A stretch of DNA of 64,000 nucleotides from Mariniflexile gromovii (lineage in GTDB: Bacteria; Bacteroidota; Bacteroidia; Flavobacteriales; Flavobacteriaceae), in assembly GCF_017814435.1 (NCBI RefSeq), contig NZ_JAGJCB010000005.1:1-64000 (forward strand). Reading direction: 5' to 3'. The position numbers and the translations under genes are program-made. The notes below the pieces were generated by a model. It saw only the letters and a program-made list of their open reading frames with translations, was not told where the DNA came from and made no database searches. Positions 54,083 to 63,151 of the stretch are shown piece after piece. Numbering within the stretch: position 1 is the first letter of the stretch; each line of letters begins with the position of its first letter.

Positions 54083-55687
54083 TTACAATTTTAAAATTAA
54101 AAATTCCGATTTTAAAGGCTCTAAATTTTCTATAAGTTCAGCGATAAGCGATTCGCCGTACTCCAAATAAAACTCAGAAAAATTGGTATTGCGCTCTTGC
54201 AAACTTTGGTTTGGGAACAATTCGTTTTGTAAATCGGTCATTCTTAAAACCTGGTCTGATAGTTTTCTTTTTTGGGCTTTAAGGAGCCTTTTTTCTAAAG
54301 CATCCAAACCTTTTAACTGCTTCACTTCCTGCGCTTTTACAGCACCCAAAAATGATTTATCGGTTTGTTCTGCCAATTCATATAAAGCTTCAAATTGATA
54401 TTTTAAATGTTGCTTTTGTTCTGTAAAATCAATGTCTATATTAGAAATCTCCCTTACTTTTTTATTGATGAAGGCAGGACGCTTTAGAAAAATATCTTCG
54501 TTTGAAATGTTTAACTTTTGAAGTTTTTCAGCTTGATTTTCAGATTGTATCAATACTGAATTTCTTAATAACAACACAGGAAATGGCACGTTTACCTGAT
54601 TGAAATATGATTTTAATTGAAACCAATATGCCAACTCGCCACCACCGCCTATGTAGCATAAATTAGGTAAAATAACTTCTTGATACAACGGCCGCATGAT
54701 AACATTAGGCGAAAACCTCTGCGGGTGCTCTAAGAGCACTTTTAGCAGCTCACTCTTGCTCCAAGTTATATTAGTATTGACGGCTTTGTAAACACCTTCT
54801 TCAAAAACAATGCGTTCTCTTAAATTTTCGGTTATATAGAACAAATTAATTTCCCGAGGGTTTACTTGAATGCCATAAGGTTGATTTGTTAATTCGTTTA
54901 TTTGTTTATTTGTTTCTGATACCTTTTTAAAAGAGGTTTGGTTAAGCAATTCATCTTCCATAAAGGGTATGAATTGTTTTTTTAATGCGGCATCATTGGC
55001 ATCTATAATCACCAAACCGTACGCTTTAAACAATTCATTAGCTAAAAAACGTGTGGCATCGGCTAAATTATCATGGTTTAGATAGGCGTCCTCAAAAAGT
55101 GTTTTTAAATAAGTGGCATTTTTAGTAGTGCCCAATTCCAAAGAAAATTGATTGAAAACAGCTTCTAAACCATCAGTAGATAATTCCCCCACGGCGCCAC
55201 TGGCATTTTTGTTCCAATGCACTTTTTTCCCTTTGAAGTTGAAATAGTTTATCTCTTCAAAATCGTGGTCTTCGGTTGCCATCCAATAAATAGGTACGAA
55301 ATTATAATTAGGGTATGTGCTTTTTAATTCCCTTGAAAGATTGATAGCCGATACAATTTTATAAAGAAAATAAAGTGGCCCCGTAAATAGGTTTAATTGA
55401 TGCCCTGTTGTAATGGTAAATGTATTTTCTGAATTTAAACTTTCAATATTATTTAAGGTAGCTTCAGAAGTTTCGATGCTTTGGTATTGCTTTTTTAAAG
55501 TTTCAACTAAAACAGTTCTAGACTGCGCTCGAACCGACAAGGCTTTCTCTTCAATCTGCGTTTTAAAATTTTCAAGCTTAGGGAATCGGTTATAAAAAGG
55601 CTGTAATTCCGGTTTTTCATCTAAATAATCACAAATAAGTGAAGAAAAATATCCTGTTTTTTTAAATGAAATACAATCGGCTGGCAT
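54083..55687 (-). CDS. bshC: Bacillithiol biosynthesis cysteine-adding enzyme BshC
   Basis: BshC is proposed to add cysteine to GlcN-malate in the last step of bacillithiol synthesis. Signatures are TGHQLNLFTGPLYFLYKI (about 94-111), IYWMATEDHDFEEIN (133-147), GGGGELAYWFQLK and a C-terminal coiled coil with the family's YGESLI end; length 534 is normal. BshA and BshB are not in the window. Residues 52-58 (VRAQSRT) are encoded by a 20-bp palindromic repeat also present at 58143-58162. Confidence 0.94.
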   Translation of the reverse strand: MPADCISFKKTGYFSSLICDYLDEKPELQPFYNRFPKLENFKTQIEEKALSVRAQSRTVLVETLKKQYQSIETSEATLNNIESLNSENTFTITTGHQLNLFTGPLYFLYKIVSAINLSRELKSTYPNYNFVPIYWMATEDHDFEEINYFNFKGKKVHWNKNASGAVGELSTDGLEAVFNQFSLELGTTKNATYLKTLFEDAYLNHDNLADATRFLANELFKAYGLVIIDANDAALKKQFIPFMEDELLNQTSFKKVSETNKQINELTNQPYGIQVNPREINLFYITENLRERIVFEEGVYKAVNTNITWSKSELLKVLLEHPQRFSPNVIMRPLYQEVILPNLCYIGGGGELAYWFQLKSYFNQVNVPFPVLLLRNSVLIQSENQAEKLQKLNISNEDIFLKRPAFINKKVREISNIDIDFTEQKQHLKYQFEALYELAEQTDKSFLGAVKAQEVKQLKGLDALEKRLLKAQKRKLSDQVLRMTDLQNELFPNQSLQERNTNFSEFYLEYGESLIAELIENLEPLKSEFLILKL

Positions 55688-55955
55688 ATAAATAGTGAGA
55701 TTTAAAGTGTAAATATACAGTTATTCTGTTTTTTGAAATCCAAAAAATACGTTAAGAATTTAGACCCATCCATAATATCAATTATTTGCATTGCCATACA
55801 GATGGAGATGTGATACAAGTCCTTCTAAATTTAAAAAATCATCCTTAAGCTTTCATTAACAGTAATTTAACTCAATAATTTATCATTTAAAAAGCACAAC
55901 CAAAGGTTTTTTTTTGTATTTTAATGCTAACTAAACCTTTAGTTATCAATACATC

Positions 55956-57224
55956 ATGAAAAAGAAATGCTTTATACTGTTTATGCTTAACTGCCTCCTT
56001 TTTTTTAATGGCATGCAGTACATTATTGCGCAAACCTCAACAGGATTTATTGAAATTAAGGGGAAAATTGTAGATAATAGTTCAAACGATGCCTTGGTGT
56101 TTGCCGATATCATTATTAAAGATTCAAACATTAGTACCATAACCAATTCTGATGGTGAGTTTGCACTAAAAATACCAGATTCTCTTGCATCTAGATTGAT
56201 AACATTTTCCTATTTGGGATACCAAAAAAAGGAAATGAAAATTTCAGAATTAAATGGGAATTCAAAAATCAAACTGTTTCCTGCTGTTACCGAATTGAGC
56301 GAGGTTGAAGTTAAAACCTTTAGAGATGCTGAAACCCTATTACGGGAAACTCTAAAAAACAGAAGCAACGTCTATAACAACGCCAATGCTTTAATGACGG
56401 CTTTTTACCGTGAAATCATTAAAAAAAGAAGAAAAAATGCTTCTTTATCGGAAGCTGTAGTGCAAATACACAAGCAACCCTATAGCAATTTTAAAAACGA
56501 CGCTATTGAGCTTATTAAAGCTAGAAAAAGTACCGATTATAACCGGTTAGATACCTTGGCTGTAAAACTTCAAGGTGGGCCGTTTTCCAATTTATACACC
56601 GATATTATAAAATACCCTGAATACATTTTTTCAAATGAAAACATCGACTTATATAATTTTAGCTTTGGCGAATCAACACAAGTAAACAACAAGCCCGTAT
56701 ATGTTGTCAATTTTAAACAAAAACCAGGCATTAAAGAACCTTTTTATTATGGTAAACTTTATATAGATGCTGAAACTTTGGCCTTAACCAATGCCGTTTT
56801 TAGATTGAATGTTGAAAATAAGGAACTTTCTAGCCAAATGTACATTCGGAAAAAACCAAGAAGAGTTGATGTATATCCTACCGAAGCTACTTACCGCATA
56901 AATTACCGTACCCAAAACGGGAAGTGGCACTATGCCTACAGTAATATTTTACTCACTTTTAAAGTGAATTGGAAGGGTAAATTATTCAATAGCGTGTATA
57001 CGTTAAATAGTGAAATGGCCATTACCGATTGGCATATTAGCAACCCCAATTTAATTAAAACCAAAGAAAACATGCTAAAACCAACTACTATTTTAGCAGA
57101 TGAAACCTCAGGGTTTAAAGACCCCGCTTTTTGGGGCGAATACAACATTATAGAACCCGAAAAATCTATTGAAGCAGCTATAGAAAAGATTAAAAAACAA
57201 TTAAATAAAACTTCAAATATTTAG
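55956..57224 (+). CDS. Carboxypeptidase-regulatory-like domain protein (CarboxypepD_reg), exported
   Basis: A signal peptide (1-25, ending QYIIAQ) precedes a carboxypeptidase D regulatory-like domain (about 32-113: IEIKGKIVDNSSNDALVFADIIIK...TISDGEFALKIP-type, with LLTFSYLGYQKKE). A conserved C-terminal region of Bacteroidota follows (AFYREIIKKRRKNASLSEAVVQIHKQPY, GKLYIDAETLALTNAVF). It resembles the DUF5686/outer-membrane-associated group without a TonB barrel. Role unknown, likely periplasmic or outer-membrane. The 268-base gap upstream (55688-55955) shows no promoter I can identify. Confidence 0.8.
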   Translation: MKKKCFILFMLNCLLFFNGMQYIIAQTSTGFIEIKGKIVDNSSNDALVFADIIIKDSNISTITNSDGEFALKIPDSLASRLITFSYLGYQKKEMKISELNGNSKIKLFPAVTELSEVEVKTFRDAETLLRETLKNRSNVYNNANALMTAFYREIIKKRRKNASLSEAVVQIHKQPYSNFKNDAIELIKARKSTDYNRLDTLAVKLQGGPFSNLYTDIIKYPEYIFSNENIDLYNFSFGESTQVNNKPVYVVNFKQKPGIKEPFYYGKLYIDAETLALTNAVFRLNVENKELSSQMYIRKKPRRVDVYPTEATYRINYRTQNGKWHYAYSNILLTFKVNWKGKLFNSVYTLNSEMAITDWHISNPNLIKTKENMLKPTTILADETSGFKDPAFWGEYNIIEPEKSIEAAIEKIKKQLNKTSNI

Positions 57225-57284
57225 TAGCAAATCTTAATAGTGCGTATAAATTTTAATTAATTTTACATACTAAATTTTTATATT

Positions 57285-58088
57285 GTGATAGATTTTTTGC
57301 TTTCCAGCGATGCCATAATGGCGCTTTTAACACTTACGTTTTTAGAGATTATTTTGGGGATAGATAACATTGTTTTCATATCCATTGCCGCGAATAAACT
57401 GCCCGAACATCAACAATCGAAAGCAACTACCATTGGTTTGGTTTTGGCTATGATACAGCGTATTATTCTGTTGTTTTTCGTTACGTTTTTAATTGGTTTA
57501 AAAGAACCGTTTTATTCTATTGAACTGTCGTGGATCCATATGGCTGTAAGTTGGCAGGCCATTATTTTATTTGGTGGTGGCTTGTTTTTAATTTATAAAA
57601 GCACTTCAGAAATTCATGAAAAAGTAGAATTACCAAACCATGATGAAAATGCTGTAAAAGGAAAAAAAATAAAAAGTTTATCGCAGGCCATTGTGCAAAT
57701 TATGTTAATCGATTTTATTTTCTCTATCGATTCTATTTTGACTGCCGTAGGAATGACCAATGGTTTGCACCCTAACCATAATTACAATTTGGTGTTAATG
57801 ATTATTGCCGTAGTTATTTCCATCATTGTGATGATAGGTTTTGCAAACCCCATACGCCGTTTTATTAACGAGCACCCCAGTATGCAACTGTTAGGTTTAG
57901 CCTTTTTAATTTTAATAGGGTTTATGTTAATTACTGAAGCAGCACATTTATCACACACCAAGTTATTTGGCAATGAGGTAGGCGCCATACCAAAAGGCTA
58001 TTTATATTTTGCTATTGCGTTTTCGCTTTTTGTAGAGTTTTTGAATTTTAGAATTCAGAAGAGGAATAAGAAACGTACTGAATCGTAA
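57285..58088 (+). CDS. TerC family membrane protein, GTG start
   Basis: This 267-residue inner-membrane protein has about seven helices and TerC motifs: FLEIILGIDNIVFISIAANKLP (19-40) and IMLIDFIFSIDSILTAVGM (138-157), whose acidic residues suggest metal-ion transport. TerC/Alx proteins are linked to manganese homeostasis and metalation of exported proteins. The start is GTG at 57285; no in-frame ATG precedes the first motif. It is 60 bases after the carboxypeptidase-regulatory gene. Confidence 0.92.
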   Translation: MIDFLLSSDAIMALLTLTFLEIILGIDNIVFISIAANKLPEHQQSKATTIGLVLAMIQRIILLFFVTFLIGLKEPFYSIELSWIHMAVSWQAIILFGGGLFLIYKSTSEIHEKVELPNHDENAVKGKKIKSLSQAIVQIMLIDFIFSIDSILTAVGMTNGLHPNHNYNLVLMIIAVVISIIVMIGFANPIRRFINEHPSMQLLGLAFLILIGFMLITEAAHLSHTKLFGNEVGAIPKGYLYFAIAFSLFVEFLNFRIQKRNKKRTES

Positions 58089-58093
58089 TATTG

Positions 58094-58167
58094 TGTCTGG
58101 TTGAGTGCAATCGAAACCTCAAGTGGCGAATATCAACATAAAGTTCTCGACTGCGCTCGAACAGACC
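58094..58167. repeat. Long hairpin with GACTGCGCTCGAAC arm
   Basis: GTCTGGTTGAGTGCAATCG (about 58095-58113) and CTCGACTGCGCTCGAACAGAC (58146-58166) are imperfectly inverted. The right arm recurs 19 of 20 bases inside the bshC coding region (55516-55535). It may end the TerC transcript. Confidence 0.65.
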
Positions 58168-58210
58168 ATGGTGAGTGTTTTTAAAACACCTCCTTTTATG
58201 ATTTTAAGAC

Positions 58211-58297
58211 CTAATAATTTCTATTGCCTTTGTAAATACGGTATAAATAGTAAGCTATTAAAGCTAACAGGACAATTATGATAAGTCTGAAAATCAT
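58211..58297 (-). CDS. Predicted 28-aa single-helix membrane peptide downstream of parC
   Basis: ATG at 58295-58297 gives MIFRLIIIVLLALIAYYLYR followed by IYKGNRNY and a TAG. It begins 12 bases after the parC stop in the same direction. The profile (hydrophobic helix, basic C-terminal tail) is that of a small membrane peptide. No homologue is known to me. Confidence 0.45.
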   Translation of the reverse strand: MIFRLIIIVLLALIAYYLYRIYKGNRNY

Positions 58298-58309
58298 AGA
58301 ATAAGCTTA

Positions 58310-60979
58310 TTAAAATAACTTGGTTTGGCCTTTATCATCTGGCTCATCATCATCACTTTCAGAATCTGAATCCTTATTGTTTTGATTAGCATCATCCTCT
58401 GTATTTTCATCAGAATCTGGATTAACATCTTCTTCATCAACAACCTCCAAATCATCGGCATGCACTTCTTCAGGAGCTTCATAAGGCAACGGATCCAATA
58501 AACTGATTTGATTTACCTTTTCTTTAGTTAACTGGTTTCCTAAAGCGGTAATTCCTTTTACAGCAATAAACTCTTCTAAGTTTACAACTAAATTATCTTT
58601 TCTGTCTTTACCACGTTCCTTAGTAAACTCAACTTCTGCCATTGGAATCCAATCGGTTGAAACAATTTCCAAATGCGATTTATCATGAGACGTTATAAAA
58701 CATTCTTCCTTATTTTCATTTTCAATTAAGAAGCGTTTTACGAAATATTTCTCTTTTTCACCATCATAATATATAGCAGAAATAGGCTTTTTAGGAATCC
58801 ATTTTTCCATCACTATCATATCGCTATCAAAATGCGTTGTCACTTCTGGTATAATGGTTTTTGCAATCCCTTTTTGATTGATGATAAGAATGCGGTCTTC
58901 ACCTCTAAACTCACCCAACAATTCGCCTCTACCATCTACATTTAGCCTTTGAACAGTATCATCAAACCAAATTTTACGAGGTTTTAAGGTTGAAATACCT
59001 TTCTCTTTCAGCTCTACTTTTTTAACAGGGTATTTGGTAACCAAGTTTCCTTTGGAGTTTCTGCCTTTTATTAAAATATCGGCAAAATCGATATCCCATT
59101 TCAGTTTTTTAATACTTCCTGCTTGACGAAGCAAAATGCTAACAACCTCAGCTTCCCCATTCGGGTTTGCTGAAAAATACAATACCGTAGAACCTTTGTT
59201 TCCGTTGGTTAAATCGTATTCTTTATCGCGGGTAATTCCGGTAACCGAAAAGCGTTTTATGTAAGACGGGCCACTTTTACCATCGCGATAAATCATATTA
59301 TAAATAGTACGGCTGTCCTTTTTATCAAACACTTCTACGTTAATAATATCTTTACCTACAAAGGTTTTGGCATCTACTTTGGTAACCATCATTTTACCAT
59401 CTTTGGTAAATACAATAATGTCGTCTATATCGCTACAATCGCAAACATATTCGTCTTTGCGTAACGAGGTTCCAACAAAACCTTCTTCCCTATTTACGTA
59501 AAGTTTTGTGTTTCGAATAACAACTTTGGTAGCATCTACATCATCAAAGGTGCGGATTTCTGTTTTGCGTTCTCTACCTGCGCCATATTCTTTTTTAAGC
59601 CTTGTAAAATAGGCAATGGCATAGTCAATAAGATTTGCTAAATGATGTTTTATTTCGGCTATTTGATCTTCTAAAGCTTCAATTTTCTGTTGCGCTTTAT
59701 CAATATCAAATTTTGAAATACGCTTGATTCTTATTTCGGTTAATCGTTCAATATCTTCAACCGTGATAGCGCGCTTTAAATGTTTGATATGAGGTTTTAA
59801 TCCTTTATCGATTGCATTTATAACGCCCTCCCAAGTTTCTTCTTCCTCAATGTCACGATAAATACGGTTTTCTATAAAAATACGTTCCAATGAAGCGAAA
59901 TGCCATTGTTCTTCCAGCTCATCAAGCTTAATTTCCAAATCACTTTTTAGAAGTTGTACGGTATTATCGGTAGAGCGGCGCAACATTTCTGTAACACCAA
60001 CAAACAGCGGTTTATTATCTTCAATAACGCAACCTAACGGTGAAATGGACGACTCGCAACTGGTGAATGCATACAACGCATCAATGGTTTTATCAGGCGA
60101 TAAACCAGACGGAAGGTGAATTAAAATTTCAACCTCAGCGGCCGTATTATCTTCAATTTTTTTAATCTTGATTTTACCTTTATCATTCGCCTTAAGAATG
60201 GAATCTATTAGCGACGATGTGGTAGTTCCAAAAGGAATTTCGGTAATAACCAAGGTGTTTTTATCTAACTGCGATATTTTGGCACGTACACGAACACGTC
60301 CACCTCTTAAACCATCATTGTAGTTGGAAAAATCGGCAATACCTGCTGTTGGAAAATCGGGTAAAATGGTGAAGCGTTTTCCTTGTAAATGTTTGATGGA
60401 AGCATCGATTAACTCAACAAAATTATGCGGTAATATTTTTGTTGAAAGTCCAACCGCAATACCTTCGCCACCTTGCGCCAACAACAACGGAAACATGACC
60501 GGTAAATTAACCGGTTCTTTTCTTCTCCCATCGTATGAAGCTTGCCATTCGGTTATTTTAGGGTTGTAAACAACATCCAAAGCGAATTTAGATAAGCGTG
60601 CTTCAATATAACGCGATGCGGCGGCGCTATCGCCAGTTAAAATGTTCCCCCAGTTTCCTTGGGTATCAATCAATAAATCTTTCTGACCAATTTGCACCAT
60701 GGCATCGGCAATACTGGCATCTCCATGTGGATGGTATTGCATGGTATGCCCCACTATATTGGCTACTTTGTTGTAACGCCCATCATCTAAATCTTTCATA
60801 GAATGCATGATACGGCGTTGTACGGGTTTAAAACCGTCTTCAATAGCGGGAACAGCACGTTCTAAAATAACGTACGATGCGTAATCCAAAAACCAATCTT
60901 TATACATGCCCGTTACACGGGTAATGGTTTCTTTTGGCTCGTCCTGGTCGTTAATTAAATCGCTATCTTCTTCTATCAT
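58310..60979 (-). CDS. parC: DNA topoisomerase IV subunit A (GyrA/ParC type)
   Basis: This 889-residue subunit carries the breakage-reunion domain with HTMQYHPHGDASIADAMV (78-95) and the catalytic tyrosine Y124 (AASRYIEAR). A C-terminal beta-pinwheel region follows (about 500-830), then an extremely acidic tail of about 50 residues that ends KGQTKLF. It lacks the GyrA box QRRGGKG, supporting ParC over GyrA. Translated from ATG 60979, with a small gene between it and parE. Confidence 0.93.
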   Translation of the reverse strand: MIEEDSDLINDQDEPKETITRVTGMYKDWFLDYASYVILERAVPAIEDGFKPVQRRIMHSMKDLDDGRYNKVANIVGHTMQYHPHGDASIADAMVQIGQKDLLIDTQGNWGNILTGDSAAASRYIEARLSKFALDVVYNPKITEWQASYDGRRKEPVNLPVMFPLLLAQGGEGIAVGLSTKILPHNFVELIDASIKHLQGKRFTILPDFPTAGIADFSNYNDGLRGGRVRVRAKISQLDKNTLVITEIPFGTTTSSLIDSILKANDKGKIKIKKIEDNTAAEVEILIHLPSGLSPDKTIDALYAFTSCESSISPLGCVIEDNKPLFVGVTEMLRRSTDNTVQLLKSDLEIKLDELEEQWHFASLERIFIENRIYRDIEEEETWEGVINAIDKGLKPHIKHLKRAITVEDIERLTEIRIKRISKFDIDKAQQKIEALEDQIAEIKHHLANLIDYAIAYFTRLKKEYGAGRERKTEIRTFDDVDATKVVIRNTKLYVNREEGFVGTSLRKDEYVCDCSDIDDIIVFTKDGKMMVTKVDAKTFVGKDIINVEVFDKKDSRTIYNMIYRDGKSGPSYIKRFSVTGITRDKEYDLTNGNKGSTVLYFSANPNGEAEVVSILLRQAGSIKKLKWDIDFADILIKGRNSKGNLVTKYPVKKVELKEKGISTLKPRKIWFDDTVQRLNVDGRGELLGEFRGEDRILIINQKGIAKTIIPEVTTHFDSDMIVMEKWIPKKPISAIYYDGEKEKYFVKRFLIENENKEECFITSHDKSHLEIVSTDWIPMAEVEFTKERGKDRKDNLVVNLEEFIAVKGITALGNQLTKEKVNQISLLDPLPYEAPEEVHADDLEVVDEEDVNPDSDENTEDDANQNNKDSDSESDDDEPDDKGQTKLF

Positions 60980-60988
60980 TCATTGATT

Positions 60989-61123
60989 TTATTTTCTTGG
61001 CTTTCCACTAAGTGTGGTTCTTTTATGTCCAGCAGCTCTTTTAATACTTAAATTTCTATTAAACGAGGTTACGAAATCGTAAATATTTTTTCTTGTTTCT
61101 GGTTTTTCTTTATTATATAACAT
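60989..61123 (-). CDS. Predicted 44-aa basic protein between parE and parC
   Basis: The frame starts MLYNKEKPETRKNIYDFVTS and ends AAGHKRTTLSGKPRK, 44 residues and strongly basic (about 13 K/R/H). It begins 11 bases after the parE stop and ends 9 bases before the parC start, in the same direction. Such tight spacing and a protein-like sequence support a real gene in a three-gene operon. I do not recognise a family; a topoisomerase- or DNA-associated role is only a context guess. Confidence 0.65.
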   Translation of the reverse strand: MLYNKEKPETRKNIYDFVTSFNRNLSIKRAAGHKRTTLSGKPRK

Positions 61124-61134
61124 CTTTTTTTAAT

Positions 61135-62991
61135 TTAATTATCTTTTATAATATCTAGTTCTACTTTTAAATTATCTATGATAAACTCTTGTCTGGTTGG
61201 TGTATTTTTCCCCATGTAAAAGGATAATAAATCTTCAATGGACATATTATCATCTAGCATCACAGGGTCCAATCTAATATTCTCCCCTATAAAATGCACA
61301 AATTCATCGGGTGATATTTCACCAAGTCCCTTAAATCGGGTTATCTCTGGTTTTGGTTTAAGTTTTTCAATGGCATTTAGGCGCTCTTCTTCTGAATAAC
61401 AATAAATGGTTTCCTTTTTGTTTCTTACACGGAAAAGAGGCGTTTGTAAAATGTACAAATGCCCTTCTTTTATCACTTCTGGGAAGAATTGCAGAAAGAA
61501 AGTTATTAATAACAATCGGATATGCATCCCATCCACATCGGCATCGGTTGCAATTACCACATTGTTATAACGTAAGTCCTCTAAAGATTCTTCAATATTT
61601 AAAGCCGCTTGCAATAGGTTGAATTCTTCGTTTTCGTAAACGATTTTCTTGCTTAAGCCATAACAATTCAAAGGTTTTCCTTTTAAACTGAAAACGGCCT
61701 GGGTATTTACATCGCGAGATTTTGTGATGCTTCCTGAAGCGGAATCTCCCTCGGTTATAAACAAGGTAGATTCTAAATTTCGCTCATTTTTAGTATCGCC
61801 AAAATGCACTCTACAATCGCGCAATTTTTTATTATGAAGACTCGCCGATTTTGCACGGTCTTTTGCCAGTTTCCTAATTCCAGAAAGTTCTTTACGCTCG
61901 CGTTCAGCCTGCAATATTTTACGTTGAATTTTCTCAGCCGTTTCTGGATTTTTGTGTAAATAGTTATCTAAATAGGTTTTTAGAAAATCGTTTATATAGG
62001 TTCTTACGGTTGGCAAATCGCCACCCATATCGGTAGAACCCAACTTCGTTTTGGTTTGACTTTCAAAAACAGGTTCCATTACTTTAATGGCAATGGCACT
62101 TACTACCGATTTTCTAACATCGGAAGCATCATAGTTTTTACCGTAAAATTCGCGAATGGTTTTTACCAAAGCCTCACGAAACGCGTTTAAGTGCGTACCA
62201 CCTTGCGTAGTATTTTGCCCGTTTACAAACGAATGGTACTCCTCGCTGTATTGTGTTTTACTATGCGTAATGGCAACCTCAATATCATCACCTCTAAGAT
62301 GGATTATTGGATAGGCACGATCACCTTCATTTATGTTTTCAGATAATAAATCTTTAAGTCCATGCTCGCTATAATATTTTTCACCATTAAAAACGATGGT
62401 TAAACCTGGGTTTAGGTACACATAGTTTTTAAGCATTTTAACGATGTACTCGTTTCTATATTTATAATTTTTGAAAATAGTATCATCGGGAACAAAAGAT
62501 ACTTTCGTTCCTTTTCGGCGAGACGTATCGTCTAATAAATCTTGATTGATTAAATTACCTTGCTCAAATTCTGCGGAAGCGGATTTATTATCACGATTAG
62601 ATTCTACTCTAAAAAACGATGACAAGGCATTTACCGCTTTGGTACCAACCCCGTTTAAACCAACCGATTTTTTAAAAGCTTTGGAATCGTACTTTCCACC
62701 GGTATTCATTTTAGAAACCACATCTACCACTTTCCCTAAAGGAATACCACGACCATAATCTCGAACCGTTACTTTACTGCCTTGAATTGAAATTTCGATG
62801 GTTTTACCAGCTCCCATTACGTACTCGTCAATGGAGTTGTCCAAAACCTCTTTCAGTAGGATATAAATACCGTCATCGGGCGAAGAACCATCACCCAATT
62901 TACCAATATACATCCCTGGACGCATACGGATATGCTCTTTCCAGTCTAATGAACGTATATTATCTTCGGTATAATTGGTTAATTCAGCCAT
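61135..62991 (-). CDS. parE: DNA topoisomerase IV subunit B (GyrB/ParE type)
   Basis: This ATPase subunit has 618 residues: GHKL ATP-binding ([42 protein letters not shown]), the transducer and the TOPRIM domain ([28 protein letters not shown]). It is slightly shorter than GyrB, as usual for ParE. It opens the parE - small gene - parC unit; the start is ATG 62991, with AT-rich DNA upstream and no clear -7 box. Confidence 0.95.
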   Translation of the reverse strand: MAELTNYTEDNIRSLDWKEHIRMRPGMYIGKLGDGSSPDDGIYILLKEVLDNSIDEYVMGAGKTIEISIQGSKVTVRDYGRGIPLGKVVDVVSKMNTGGKYDSKAFKKSVGLNGVGTKAVNALSSFFRVESNRDNKSASAEFEQGNLINQDLLDDTSRRKGTKVSFVPDDTIFKNYKYRNEYIVKMLKNYVYLNPGLTIVFNGEKYYSEHGLKDLLSENINEGDRAYPIIHLRGDDIEVAITHSKTQYSEEYHSFVNGQNTTQGGTHLNAFREALVKTIREFYGKNYDASDVRKSVVSAIAIKVMEPVFESQTKTKLGSTDMGGDLPTVRTYINDFLKTYLDNYLHKNPETAEKIQRKILQAERERKELSGIRKLAKDRAKSASLHNKKLRDCRVHFGDTKNERNLESTLFITEGDSASGSITKSRDVNTQAVFSLKGKPLNCYGLSKKIVYENEEFNLLQAALNIEESLEDLRYNNVVIATDADVDGMHIRLLLITFFLQFFPEVIKEGHLYILQTPLFRVRNKKETIYCYSEEERLNAIEKLKPKPEITRFKGLGEISPDEFVHFIGENIRLDPVMLDDNMSIEDLLSFYMGKNTPTRQEFIIDNLKVELDIIKDN

Positions 62992-63151
62992 AGATTAGGG
63001 TAAAATTTAGTGATTGGATGCTAATATAATACAACCATATAAAAAAAGAAACTGCTAGGATACAAAATAATTAACAATGGTCTTTTAATAAGTCAAAATT
63101 ACGTTTTTTGTTGCAATAAAGAGACCGAATGTATTTTAAAATTATATTAAG

